Shown: positions 10,663 to 21,755 of the stretch, in pieces
Numbering within the stretch: the stretch's first letter is position 1
Layout of the letters: each line of letters opens with the position of its first letter
Assembly (NCBI GenBank): GCA_028564925.1
Contig: CM053029.1
Location: 296,647,168 to 296,711,167 of the forward strand
Reading direction: 5' to 3'
DNA from: Lithobates sylvaticus
Lineage: Eukaryota > Chordata > Amphibia > Anura > Ranidae
Length of the DNA stretch: 64,000 bases
The notes under the pieces: generated by a model
Seen by the model: the letters and a program-made list of their open reading frames with translations, nothing else
Told to the model about the DNA's origin: nothing
The model's database searches: none
Program-made: the position numbers and the translations under genes

Positions 10663-12062
10663 GAAGGGGTATATTTCGATTGGTCCATTTTTCACACCAA
10701 AACAGTCTGATGAATAAAACCGAACTTAACAGTCTAATGAATAACACCAAACTTACACTACTCATCTAGATTTCAAGAGACACTTTTAGCTTGGATTCAG
10801 ATCTTTATCTGATGACCATAAAATGATTTGCCCTAGTAGCCCATTTGAAATATTATGCCAAGACCAGACCTCCAGCTTACACACTTTATCCCTTCTTTAT
10901 TAAACTTTAACTAGAGAGGACCATCAACAAGACCCACCTTTTTTGCCCAAATGGTAGAAAAGTTTCCCAGACCCAAAAGGATCGTATAATCTTTTTTTTT
11001 GCACATAAACCCTTTCAAGCTTGCAAAAACAAAGAAAGAAGATGCAAATTATTAACATGGTGGTGTAAAACTCTGCAGAAACTGCATCAGTAATAGTCTG
11101 AGGGCTCATTCTGGTGCCTTTATCTGTAAAGAAAAAATTACAAAAACTTCAAAAACATCTGAATGCTGCAAAGGCTTGCATGCCTGTGACATGGAATAAA
11201 ATGAATATCACTTTAGAAGAAATGATCTCCAGGTCTGCATCTCTACAAGTATCTGCATCTCTACAAGTACTCCACAATCCAAATTTAGGCAGAGAACAAT
11301 GGAAATTCTTCTTCATAATTCAGCTACACAAAAATCAATTTTTGTCATTTTATTTATTTAAGAGCACCTGTCACGTTACAACTGAGTCAATAGAATATGG
11401 TTTAAAGAAAATGTTTTGGCAACACTAAGGTGTGGATACTAAATTGAAATCCTTCGCTCAAGGATTACTTGCACGCATCAAAAGATTATAATTCTTTGTT
11501 ATTTTATTTATTTAAGAGCACCTGTCACTTTATAATTTAGATAATAGAATATGGTTTAAAGAATAGGTTTTGGCAACACTCAACAGAGATCCAGGAATAT
11601 TTAATTCACTTTTTCATTTAAAGGGCACTACACATTTTATATATAATATTATATATATTGAGTATATAAAAACCATGGGTTTTATTAGAACATTCGATTA
11701 AAACCAAAACACAGGACAAACAATAAAATACTGGATTAAGGGTTCAAGTATTTATTCAAAAGACTTTAAAGTCCATTTTTTTAAAAGCTGTATGGTGTGT
11801 GTCCTGTTCACAAATTTGGCCTAGCACAAGTAAAAGTGCTTCAATGCTTCAATAATGTGCATGGGGTCATTACAATATTTTGATGGCTTTCTTCTTTGAA
11901 GATTTACACTCTAATGTTGATTTTATGATTAAAAGCTGACTGGTGTGTGTCCTGTTCAGCATGCTGCCTAGTAAAAGTGGTTAAATATCAGGTAGGGGCA
12001 CAATTACTGTTTCCTTTTTAGCCTTCCATATGTGGAATATTGGGAGAAAGACCTTGGAGACA
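10663..12062. repeat. AT-rich stretch with two local repeats
   Basis: An 80-bp block (ATTTATTTAAGAGCACCTGT through GGTTTAAAG to TTTTGGCAACACT) at 11,347-11,428 is repeated at 11,500-11,583. From 11,760 to 11,990 the old tandem repeat of 7,375-7,790 reappears (AAAAGCTGACTGGTGTGTGT, CACTCTAATGTTGATTTT). No gene is supportable. Confidence 0.5.
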
Positions 12063-12070
12063 TTCTAGAT

Positions 12071-12241
12071 TAGCGGTCATCAACCCTGTCCTCAGGGCCA
12101 GGTTTTATGTATTACCTTGGGGAAATGCAGACTAGAATACTGAAATCAGTGAGCAGCAAATTATATCACCTGTGATGTATTTCAGTTATCTTGCAAACCT
12201 GGCCTGTTAGTGGGCCCTGAGGACAGGGTTGATGACCACAG
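12071..12241. mobile_element. hAT MITE with exact 8-bp target duplication
   Basis: A 171-bp fold-back element. The ends TAGCGGTCATCAACCCTGTC and GACAGGGTTGATGACCACAG are inverted. TTCTAGAT is duplicated at 12,063-12,070 and 12,242-12,249, the 8-bp length typical of hAT. Confidence 0.85.
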
Positions 12242-12334
12242 TTCTAGATACAAAAAAAGGAGACAAATTTTGGGAAACCACCACTCATTGTTCAAATCAA
12301 ATTATAAACTACTCATGTGCTGGTATATGGTACC

Positions 12335-12540
12335 TGTGATGGCAGGAATGGCATAGTGGTTTGCACCTCTGCCTTGAAGTACTAGGGGTCTTCAATCTGA
12401 ATCCCAACAATGACAATACATGCATAGAGTTTGCATGTGCTCCCTGTGCTTGTATGGGTTTCCACCTGGTACTCCGATTTCCTACCATATTCCAAAAACA
12501 TACTGGTAGGGTAATTGGCCCTAGTGTATGAACGTGTGTT
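12335..12540 (+). repeat. SINE, tRNA-like head with L2-like tail
   Basis: GGCATAGTGGTTTGCACCTC and a later TCTGAATCCC resemble degraded A and B boxes. The tail has the well-known GTATGGGTTTCCACC, TACTCCGATTTCCTACCA and AACATACTGGTAGG sequence of vertebrate L2-tailed SINEs. A second copy is at 58,530-58,720. Confidence 0.6.
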
Positions 12541-12800
12541 AAGCTTGGTACACAATTCTAGTCTTTTTTTCGTTCAACCCAGCGGGCTGAACGCAATAAA
12601 AAAACTGGCAGGTCACCATACCAACACAAGTGATGTTGGTGTGATAATCTCCCCCATTGTGCCTTTGTATTCTGCACAGTGGGACTATCCACCCCCACCC
12701 TGCCAGAACACTCTGATCAGCACTGCTGATCAGATGATGGCTTTCCAGCATGTCCATGGGGGGGGGGGGGGGGAACCAGTTGCGGGCAAGTTTAAATTAC
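12541..12800. mobile_element. Harbinger-type MITE fragment
   Basis: TAAGCTTGGTACACAATTCT at the left resembles the terminus at 4,962. Internal GATCAGCACTGCTGATC palindrome and a poly(G) run. No right end recognised. Confidence 0.4.
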
Positions 12801-13979
12801 ATTCTTTCCTTTAAAAATGTCATTATTGCTGCAGCATGTTCTATACATTGCACAGATTCACCACTTTTCAGGCAGACTAAGGGGACCCCCAGGCATGATA
12901 TTTAAAGCAATATTTAATTTTTATTTTTCACTTCAAGAATCATTAAAATCACTTCTCCTTTGAAGATGATTGTTTTAAAAACTTTTTTTGCATTGATATA
13001 TGGCTCCTTAGGGAAGTAACCAGGTCCCCATACACTTTTTATGGCAATAACTTGCATATAAGCCTTTAAAATTAGGATTTTAGATTTTTCATGCTCGTGT
13101 TCCATAGACTTTAGGTTCACATGTTTGCTAGAACTTTTTGCCTGTTTAAGACGTTCTGGTGCTCTGTTCATTACTATATACCACAGTTGGGAGGCTCACA
13201 TAGTTAGTGTGCTGGGACCCCCTTTGTATTTTTTTGTATATTAATCTGCCCATGCACACCTTTCCCAGTTAGCTCATTTCAAGCCGATCAGAATGGCTGC
13301 CATCCTTGACAAATAAGCTTTTCACAGACACACTATGGGTTTGTCAAATAGAAAGCACAACATTTCCTGCCTTGTGGCTTTGTTGGTCTAACTAAAAATG
13401 TGACAATTATAACAAAGAAATTGGACTTTAATTGTACCCTGAAAGTCCCCAAACTTGCTTTTCTAAATGAAAATGTAACATTTTATCAAAATATGTAATG
13501 AAAATGTATGTTGCTTTAAAATATTGTACATAAGCCTCTCGTTGAATAGAAGTCTTGCACTAAGTAGGTAGTAGGATACATTACTTTAGTGGGTATGAAT
13601 GTGATACTTCAGTGGATGGATATGTTAGCCCTATGGTGACTGTATGTGGGTATATGTGGAAATTAATCACAGTTTCATTCTCATAACTTTTTTAAGCAAC
13701 ACAATTATATCTGTTCTATTGCTTTGATCTGTGTTTCTTGAAAATCGCTGAACTTTATGGCAGTAGCAACCAGTAGGAAGCTTTAAACTGAGATTGCACT
13801 GATTTTTATTTGAAGCAGGCCTTTCTTTTCTGCCCTGATATTTTTTATAGACCTTTACTGAATAAAAGTCTTTGTGGAACAGGTGGCATAACACCTACAT
13901 TCTTGCACTAAAGATGGTCTACAGCTGCCTGTTTCAAAGTAGACAGTAAAGTATTCCTCATTTTTGCACAGGTTTTACG
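12801..13979. other. No recognisable feature
   Basis: AT-rich sequence. Open frames are short, without codon bias or domain character. It forms the left flank of the hAT insertion at 13,988. Confidence 0.45.
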
Positions 13980-14254
13980 GTGATAAGTAGAGTTGAGCGG
14001 ACACCTGGATGTTCGGCGGGTTCGGCCGAACTTCGGAAAAAAGTCCGGGTTCGGGACCGAACTTGACCCCGAACTCCGAACCCCATTGAAGTCAATGGGA
14101 CCTGGACTTTTGAACACTAAAATGGCTGTAAAAAGGTCACGGAAAGGGATAGAGGGCTGCAAATGGCAACAAATATGTTGTTAAGAGCATGGCAAGTGAT
14201 CTGCAAACAAATGGGGATAGGGAAATAACTTAAAATAACATAAAAAAATAAAAT

Positions 14255-14810
14255 AAATGCTGGAGGCCCCCTTCTCAGCAGAAGAGGTACAGGAAGTCAT
14301 TAAGAACCTCAGAAACTCAACGGCACGATGCCGCACATATGGTGGGAATACCCCAGAATACCCAGAATTATTCAATTTAATGCATAATATTGGGAAAATA
14401 AAATACTTGGAAATTCAATCTTTGCTCTCTGTGCTCCATTATTTCCTCCAAACGCCACTCCAGATTACTCCCAAAGTCGGGGTCCTCGGACAGCCTCCAG
14501 TACAACAATCCCAGGCCATTATAATCAAAGCCTTCCGTGGGCCTGTCATCCGCTGTCCACGGGCACACTTGGGCTACATACCACCGGAGGGCTCTGTAGC
14601 TCTCGTCCAAACGCATTTCTGCCCGGATCAGCCTGCTTAAAAAAAAAAATGCTAAAAAATCCCAAAAAAATATAATAATCTTGACCTAGGAGGACGAAAT
14701 TCAAATATGGTGGGAATACCCCAGAATACGCAATTTCTGGAAAAAATTATTCAATTTAATGGATAAGATAGTGGGGAAAATAAAATACTTGGAAATTAAA
14801 AAAAATGAAA
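14255..14810 (+). mobile_element. L1/Tx1 LINE scraps inside the hAT element
   Basis: Three pieces read as Tx1-type LINE ORF2 on the plus strand. One is an EN-RT linker-like segment (FSAEEVQEVIKNL) near 14,260-14,325. The other two are copies of a WWEYPRI-type block at 14,339-14,417 and 14,697-14,802. Between them lies a 79-codon minus-strand frame (14,616-14,377) that I do not recognise. The pieces lie inside the hAT boundaries and do not look like a simple insertion with target duplications. Confidence 0.45.
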
Positions 14811-15345
14811 AAATTATAAAATGGAGTAGGAGGTTGAGGTGGCGGTGTAGGTGGAAGCGGCGGTGGAGGAGGACGAGGTAGCCAACACTGGTTCAAAAAT
14901 ACAACAATGGCTGGGTAAGGCTAGTGGTGAATGATGTGTCGAATTCTGTCCCCCGTCGCATAGTGTCCGCCCTGTACTGCGCTTGCTCAGTACGTAGGAC
15001 AAGGGGATTTTGAAACTCTCCGAAGACGATGCGTGGTGACTCCAGGTTCAAGCCACATCATCCGAGGTTGAAGCCTAGCCAAGCGAGCCCGTGAGGGGCC
15101 CTGTTACTATGTGCTACCGTATGTCCACTTGAATGGTCGGGCTTGAACCTGCACTCACTGCGCAGGCGACGTTCATCTTTGGAGATTTTGTGAATCTCCT
15201 TGTCCCTCCGTACTGCGCAAGCACTGCACCTGCGCAGTAAGTGGCCGGACACTATCCGATAGCAAGATTAGTTTTCGTCAGAACACCGGTATATGTGTCT
15301 ATTCTGCACAAGGTAAGGCCAAGTCCTGTGGGATCCATGCCTGGT

Positions 15346-18287
15346 TCATTTAATGAACGTGAGCTTGTCCACATTGGCTCTGGACAGGCGGCTGCGCTTG
15401 TCTGTGATAACGCCCCCTGCCGTGCTAAATACACGTTCAGATAATACACTGGCGGCAGGGCAGGCCAGCACCTCCAAGGCGTAAAGGGCAAGCTCAGGCC
15501 ATGTGCCCAATTTGGAGACCCAGAAGTTGAAGGGGGGAGACGCGTCATGCAGTACGTGTAGGCGTGTGCACACATACTGCTCCACCATGTTGGTGAAATG
15601 CTGCCTCCTGCTAAGACGTTCCATCTCAGCTGGTGGTGCTGGTTGTTGCGGCGTGCTGACAAAGCTTTTCTACATTCCGTCTATGCTAACCCTGCCTTGC
15701 GAGGTGCTGGCGGTGCCCCGGCTGCGTTGGCGACCTCTTCCTCCTCTTCTGCCTTCGCCTTGTGCTTCCACCGTACCCCCGCTTCCAAGTGGGAATGCCA
15801 CCAGCAGTCATCCTCCAGAACTGTGCCCTTGCTGCCAGACAATTGTGTACCTGGCGCTTGTTGGTGCAGGAACCCACCCTCGTAGCCACTTGTAAATGAC
15901 TGCCCTGAAAGCCTTGGAAATGAACCCTCTTCCTCCTCCTCCTCCTCCTCCTCATCCTGTGCCACATCCTCTTCAATCATCGCCTGAAGAGTTTTTTCAA
16001 GGAGGCATAGAACTGGGATAGTAACGATGAGAACGGCGTCATCGGCACTGGCCATGTTGGTGGAGTACTCGAAACAGCGCAACAAGGCACACAGGTCTCG
16101 CATGGAGGCCCAGTTATTGGCGGTGAAGTGGTGCTGTTCCGCAGAGCGACTAACGCGTGCGTGCTGCAGCTGAAGCTCTACTATCGCCTGCTGCTGCTCA
16201 CACAGTCTGGCAAGCATGTGCAAGGTGGAGTTCCACCTTGTGGGCACGTCACATATGAGACGGTGAGCGGGAAGGCCGAAGTTACGCTGCAGCGCTGACA
16301 GGCGAGCAGCAGCAGGGTGAGAACGCCGAAAGTGCGCACAGACGGCCTGCACTTTCTGCAGCAGCTCTGGCATATCGGGGTAATTCTTAAGGAACCTCTG
16401 GACCACCAAGTTCAGCACATGTGCCAGGCAACGGATGTGCGTCAAACCGGCAAGGCCCAGAGCTGCTACGAGATTTCGCCCATTATCGCACACCACCAGG
16501 CCGGGCTTGAGGCTCACTGCCACCAACCACTCATCGGTCTGTTGTTCCATGTCCCTCCACAACTCCTGCGCGGTGTGGGGTTTTCCCCCAAACAGGAACG
16601 TTTTAAAACTGCCTGCTGTCGTTTAGCCCTGGCTGTGCTGAAGTTGGTGGTGAAGGTGTTACGCTGACCGGATGAGGAGGCGGTAGAGGATGAGGAGGCG
16701 GAGTAGGAGGAGTTAGCAACAGGAGGCAAACTGAAGTGCCCTGCAATCCTCGGTGGTGGAAGGACAGTGTGCTGTTAGGGAGATATAACGTCCCTGACCG
16801 TGCTTACTGGTCCACACACCCGTAGTTAGGTGGACCTTGCCACAGATGGCATTGCGCAGTGCACACCTGATTTTGTCCCCAACTTGGTTGTGCAGGGAAG
16901 GGATAGCTCGTCTGGAAAAGTAGTGGCGGCTGGGCACGATGTACTGTGGGACAGCCAATGACATCAGCCTTTTAAAACTCTGCGTCTCCACCAGACGGAA
17001 TGACAGCATTTCAAAGGCGAGGAATTTTGAAATGCTGGCATTCAGGGCCAGGGATCGCGGGTGGCTAGGGGGGTACTTCCTCTTCCGCTCCAGTGTTTGG
17101 GAAATAGAGAGCTGAACGCTTCCATGGGACATTGTGGAGATGGTTGGTGACCCAGGTGGTAGTGTTGCTGGCAGATCCTCTGTTTGCGGGTTGGCAGGTG
17201 TCACTGTCACTACAGAGGTGGATGAAGAGGCCGAGACTGCAGCAGAAGAGGAAGCAGGAGGAGCCAGAGACCTTTCTTGGTTTTTGAGGTGTCTACTGCA
17301 CTGCATCTCATGCTTTTCACTTAGATGCCTGGTCATGCAGGTTGTGCTCAGGTTGAGAACGTTTATGCCTCGCTTCAAGCTCTGATTGCACAGCGTGCAA
17401 ACCACTCGTGTCTTGTCATCAGGACATTGTCTGAAGAACTGCCACGCTAGGGAACTCCTTGCACCTGGCTTTGGTGTGCTCGGTCCCTTGCTGCGTTGGG
17501 CAGTAGCAGACGTACTGTCTAGGGGACGGACGCTCCGCTTTTGCACCCTGCTCCCTCTTCTGCTGTGCTGGTGGCTCTGTGCGACCACCACCTCTTCCTC
17601 TGAACTACACTGGTCACCTGCATGACGTTGATTCCATGTGGGGTCAAGGACCTCATCGTCCTCCACATCATCTTCCACCCAAAATTCACCCCTGCCCTCC
17701 TTGTCGGTCTGCACAATGGCAAAAGCAGCAGCAGTTGGCACCTGTGTTTCGTCATCATCCGAGACGTGCTGCGATGGTCCTCCCATGTACTCATCATGAA
17801 ACATAAGTGGTTGGGCATCGGTGCACACAATCTCTTCCACTTCTGGGGCAGGGCTAGGTGGATGGCCCTGGGAAACCCTGCTAACAGAGTCATCAAAAAG
17901 CAGAAGAGACTGCTGCATGATTTGGGGCTCAGACTGATTGGCTGATTTGCAAGGGGGTGAGGTGAAAGACTGATGGACATCGGCTGCAGGTGCCAACTCT
18001 GAACTTTCATCAGGAGACTGGGTGGGAGACAATGTGAAGGAATCGGAGGCACTGTCAGCAGCAACCCAATCTACTATCGCCTGTACTTGTCCTGGCCTCA
18101 ACATTCGTACAGCCTCATTAGGCGCGCCAAAATACTGCTGCAGGCTCTGTCGCCTACTCGCACCTTAGGAAGGTGTTTCACTAGTGCGTGTAGCTGGCAC
18201 AGATCGACCACATCCTCTCCCTGCAACAGGAGCGCCACCAGCAGCACCACGACCCGGGCCACGTCCCCTTTTTGATGATCTCCTCAT
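15346..18287 (-). pseudogene. hAT transposase, BED zinc-finger type, broken frame
   Basis: The natural start is probably the ATG at 18,287 (MRRSSKRGRGPGRG), but a TAA at codon 41 interrupts it. The next in-frame ATG at 18,104 opens 463 codons with a BED-like finger around 17,300-17,410 (VVCTLCNQ then HLSEKH). After frame changes between about 16,740 and 16,560, a second 293-codon frame (16,562-15,681) holds the RNase H-like core: VVCDNGRN aspartate, CLAHVLNL, and the RWNST motif of hAT enzymes. A third frame (15,624-15,346) is the hATC dimerisation domain, with PAASVLSERVFSTAG carrying the catalytic Glu. Acid and Ser runs come from CTC/GAG microsatellites. An intact transposase would cut and reinsert the element; this copy cannot make one full chain. 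Confidence 0.85.
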
Positions 18288-18841
18288 ATTTTCAAAATGT
18301 ATGATCTCGCCCTAAATGGGTGTTTTTGTATATAGCAGAATACACGTAATACACGTAAAGCGTTTATGAAAACGCAGAAAATGCTATTGGGGAAAAAAAA
18401 AACAAAAAAATTTTTTTTGCTGCAAAATTAATTTTTTTTGCAATGTTTTTTCAATATCAGAATACACGGACAGTATGTAAAGCGTTTATGAAAACGCAGA
18501 AAATGCTATTGGGGAAAAAAAAATACTGCAAAATTAAAATTTTTTGCAATGTTTTTCCAATAGCAGAATACACACAGACTATGGTGTATCTCTTAGTATA
18601 TGCAGTGTTGGTCCTAATGGTGCACTGAGCTTGCAGGTAAAACTTTTATATTTTGTCTGGCACTGGCCTCATGGCACTGTTAAAAGACTGTGCACTGCAC
18701 CCCAGCCAGGGTACAATTGATTTAGGAATCTCTTCAATAATTCTCTCTGCCTCTTTCTTTTGCTTATTAAAGAAACTCCCTACTCTAGCTATCTAGATCG
18801 CTCACTGATCTAACTAATTAGAAGAAAATTCAAGGAATGTG

Positions 18842-18869
18842 GACTGACTGACTGACTGACTGACTGACT
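18842..18869. repeat. (GACT)n microsatellite
   Basis: Seven tandem GACT units within the 5' subterminal region of the hAT element. Confidence 0.95.
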
Positions 18870-19224
18870 TTAGCACACTAACTCCTAAAATCCTCTATCT
18901 CTCTGCAGTACAGGAAACTGTCTATAGCAGAATGACGCTGTGTGCTGTGTGTGTGTACTATATATAGAGGCTGGGTCACATGCTGCACTGGCCAATCACA
19001 GCCATGCCATTAGTAGGCATGGCTGTGATGGCTTCTAAGGGCACACTAGTGAAACGATCGTCGATTGGCTGCCCTGCAGCTGTTAAAAAGGCGCCAATAC
19101 AGCGCCGAACACCGGACCCGAACTCAAACTTACAGCCAATAGTTCGGGTTCGGGTCCCGAACACCCAAAAGTCCGGTACGGACCCGAACTTTACAGTTCA
19201 GGTTCGCTCAACCCTAGTGATAAG

Positions 19225-20399
19225 GTCTTTGACAATTTTGCAGATGCTAGTCTTAAAAATAATGCAAAGGGTAGTGGTAGTGCCCATGGTTGTCCTTGTG
19301 AAAAACTGGGATGTCCTATGATTGGCATCAATGTCGATTCTTTTGTCGTAAGAGATGTCGATTTTGTGGCTCGAGTGCTTTGTGAGAGTGTGTTCCCTAT
19401 AAGTGGGTGGGATTTTAATTGTTGGGGAAGATATTCATAGCACCATAGTGCACTCTTCAAGAGGATATCTGTTTAAGCTTGTTCTATCTGAATCCAAAGT
19501 TTAGATGTCGAGTGCCGACTCCAATCGAGTATCCTGCCCAAGTGTACCGCTTGGTAATATGTCCGTACATTGGGTAATGCCAGTCCACTGAATTGTTGTG
19601 GTAGATATAATTGAGAACGAGGAAGGCGGGGCTTCTTACGAGCCCATACAAAACACGTAAATAGTGTTTTTACTTGTCAAAAATATGAGGGCGGAATCTT
19701 AATGGGTAGGGCTTGTAGGAGATATAGAAACTTAGGCAGGACACTCATTTTTAGGAGGTTGCATCTGCCGAACCAGAAGTTTAAGCTGTATTCCATTTTT
19801 CTAGTAATATTCGGGTCTTGGCCAGCAGAGGGGGGAAGTTATGTTTAAAGATTTGGGACAAGTCTGGTGGGATGTGGGTGCCTAGGTATTTTAGATGTGA
19901 TTTTGTCCATTTGAAGCTAATTGAAAGTTTGGTAAATAGTTTGGGGGCAGTGCTATTCCCATAGCTTCAGATTTGGAAAAGTTTATTTTGAGGTGCGATA
20001 ATTTCCCATATGTGTCAACTTCCCGTAGCAAGTTCGGTATTGATATTGTGGGGTTCGTCAAAGTGAAGAACATATCAGCCACGTAGGCAGAGATCTTGTG
20101 TTGCGTATCACCGCACGGTATACATTGTATGTCTGGGTTCAGTCTGATTTTACATAAAAATGGCTCTAATGATAGGGCGAACAGAAGCAGGGATAGTGGA
20201 CATCCCTGTCGTGTCCCGTTGCCAATCGGGAACGGGTCGGACAGGGTGCCGTTCGCTTTTACCTGGGCTGTCGGGTTAGAGTAGATCCTGGCTATCAATT
20301 TCAGCATCACCTCCCCCAAACCAATATGTCGGAGTACTGAAAACATGAATGTCCAGTTTACCCTATCAAAGCTTTTTCAACATCTGTATTGATTAGGAC
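19225..20399 (-). mobile_element. L1/Tx1 LINE, reverse transcriptase half
   Basis: The minus strand reads the central and C-terminal reverse transcriptase of a Tx1-type L1. It opens at the 20,399 edge with a DVEKAFDRVNW-like block in two frames, then GLGEVMLKLIARIYSNPTA, NGTRQGCPLS and a degraded catalytic box (AYVADM where YADD is expected). It ends with a HPLIGNT-type tail near 19,400. The missing upstream half is at 30,593-32,190, so one LINE was split by later insertions. Its downstream side is cut by the hAT element. At least one frameshift and the altered catalytic box make it dead. Confidence 0.8.
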
Positions 20400-20640
20400 C
20401 AGTGATGTAAATAACTCAGTTAAAATAAACGGAGTTACCTAACGCAGTTACTTTTGAGGGTAACGAGTAATCTAACTGATTACTCTTCCCCTCATGATAA
20501 CGATGTTCCCACTACTTGGACGGCGTTACCTCAATTACATCTACCGCCCCTTCCCCCCCCCCCCGCCTATCCACATTGAGAGAATGCAGGGAGGCGGGGT
20601 GGAGTGAAGGGGAGGGCCTCTCTCTCTCCCCCATGAGGAA
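20400..20640. mobile_element. hAT fragment, left end
   Basis: CAGTGATGTAAATAACTCAG begins the piece, followed by a stretch of GTAAC / GTTAC words (ACGCAGTTACTTTTGAGGG, AACGAGTAATCTAACTG) characteristic of one hAT subfamily. It is probably the other end of the hAT whose C-terminal domain is at 23,134. The fold-back repeat at 20,640-23,130 lies between. Confidence 0.5.
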
Positions 20641-21237
20641 AGGCATCCCACGCGGCATTCAAGTAAGTGGCTAAGTCTGTTCATTTTGAACGCGACTCCA
20701 GCCTCCAGGTAGACGGGAAGGAAGTCAATTTCGTTGCCTCAATTGGCGAGACTGACACCTTGCTAGCCCTGTCACCTGGTATGGATTCAAAGGGGAATCC
20801 CCACGCCGAAAAAAAAACGGCGTGGGGGTCCCCCCCCCAAATCCATCTCAGACCCTTATCCGAGCATGCAACTCGGCCGGTCAGGAATGGGGGTGGGGAC
20901 GAGCGAGCACCCCCCCCCTCCTGAGCCATACCAGGCCGCGTGCCCTCAACATGGGGGGTGCCCTGGGGAAAGGGTGGCCCCTGCGGCCCCCCCACCCCAA
21001 AGCACCTTGTCCCCATGTTGATGAGGACAAGGGCCTCTTCCCTACAACCCTGGCCGTTGGTTGTCGGGGTCTGCGGGCGGGGGGCTTATCGGAATCCGGG
21101 AGCCCCCTTTAATAAGGGGGCCCCCAGATTCCGGCCCCCCACCCTATGTGAATGAGTATGGGGTACGATGTACCCCTACCCATTCACCTGGGGGAAGAAG
21201 TGTTAAAAAAAAAAAAAACACACACAGGTTTTTAAAG

Positions 21238-21243
21238 TAATTT
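21238..21243 (-). terminator. Poly(A) signal of left micro-module
   Basis: TTTATT on the plus strand, AATAAA on the minus, about 75 bp beyond the stop codon of the left micro-ORF. The right module has AGTAAA at the matching place. Confidence 0.4.
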
Positions 21244-21317
21244 ATTAGACAGCTCCGGGGGTCTTCTTCCGTCTTCGGGGTCTTGTCCTGCTCTTCGCTT
21301 CTTCCACCGGGCCTCCG

Positions 21318-21425
21318 CTATCTTCTTACAGCTCTTTTACTAGCGTTGGCCCGGTCTTGTCGCTGCCGCTGTCGCTGCCGCCTCCTTCTCCTTCTTGCCT
21401 TCTTCTTCTTCTTCTTCCATCCCAT
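21318..21425 (-). CDS. Putative 35-residue Lys/Arg-rich micro-ORF, left copy
   Basis: Start at 21,425 in a good context (AAC before ATG, G after). It reads MGWKKKKKKARRRRRR, then a QRQRQRQ stretch, ending NASKRAVRR at the stop. A TATATAAG box lies about 55 bp upstream (21,477-21,486) and AATAAA about 75 bp downstream. The N- and C-termini match the right copy, while the middle differs by microsatellite-like GAA/CAG expansion. I know of no family for it. A nuclear or nucleolar basic peptide would be one guess. The frame may equally be an accident of a purine-rich spacer. Confidence 0.3.
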   Translation of the reverse strand: MGWKKKKKKARRRRRRQRQRQRQDRANASKRAVRR

Positions 21426-21476
21426 GTTGACATGACGCTCTCTCTGGCCGTAATGGCAGGGACACGGTGTGCTTTG

Positions 21477-21486
21477 ACTTATATAG
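21477..21486 (-). promoter_or_regulatory. TATA box, left micro-module
   Basis: CCTATATAAG on the minus strand, facing away from the central dyad. The matching box of the right module is about 150 bp away in the opposite direction. Confidence 0.5.
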
Positions 21487-21489
21487 GCA

Positions 21490-21636
21490 TAAGGGGCGGG
21501 GGTCACATGGGGCGTGATGTCACATGGTGACCCCGCCCCTTACGACGTCACAGTCCTGGGGGATGCTGGGACTGTGACATCATAAGAGGCGGGGTCACCT
21601 TGTGACATCACCCGGTGGCCCCGCCTCTTATGCCAG
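21490..21636. promoter_or_regulatory. Shared dyad between divergent modules
   Basis: Contains repeated inverted words GGTCACATGG, GTCACCATGTGAC-like, GACGTCACAG and TGACATCA. It is symmetrical enough to serve two divergent promoters. GACGTCA resembles the core of a CRE/ATF site. Function is inferred. Confidence 0.35.
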
Positions 21637-21648
21637 CCTATATAAGTC
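21637..21648 (+). promoter_or_regulatory. TATA box, right micro-module
   Basis: CCTATATAAGTC, about 50 bp upstream of the ATG at 21,699. Confidence 0.5.
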
Positions 21649-21698
21649 AAAGCACACCGCGTCCCTGCCATTACGGCCGGAGAGAGTGTCGTGTCAAC

Positions 21699-21709
21699 AT
21701 GGGATGGAA

Positions 21710-21755
<46 letters not shown>

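Larger units (their letters stand above)
13988..19216 (-). mobile_element. 5.23 kb hAT transposon, autonomous type but decayed
   Basis: The inverted ends TAGAGTTGAGCGGACACC and GGTTCGCTCAACCCTA are flanked by an exact 8-bp duplication GTGATAAG (13,980-13,987 and 19,217-19,224). Subterminal regions are dense in repeated TTCGGGTT / CCCGAAC words, plausible transposase-binding repeats. It encodes a BED-finger hAT transposase on the minus strand. It inserted next to the minus-strand Tx1-type LINE that resumes at 19,225. Between 14.25 and 14.8 kb it carries LINE-derived pieces. The perfect duplication suggests a fairly recent jump, but the transposase frame is already broken. Confidence 0.9.

Noticed and set aside
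14377-14616. 79-codon minus-strand frame with protein-like composition inside the hAT
   Set aside because: It has some protein character but no family I can name and no gene structure. It is mentioned only within the LINE-scrap entry.
15503-15895. Plus-strand frames of 95-130 codons inside the hAT
   Set aside because: They are antisense to the transposase C-terminal half.
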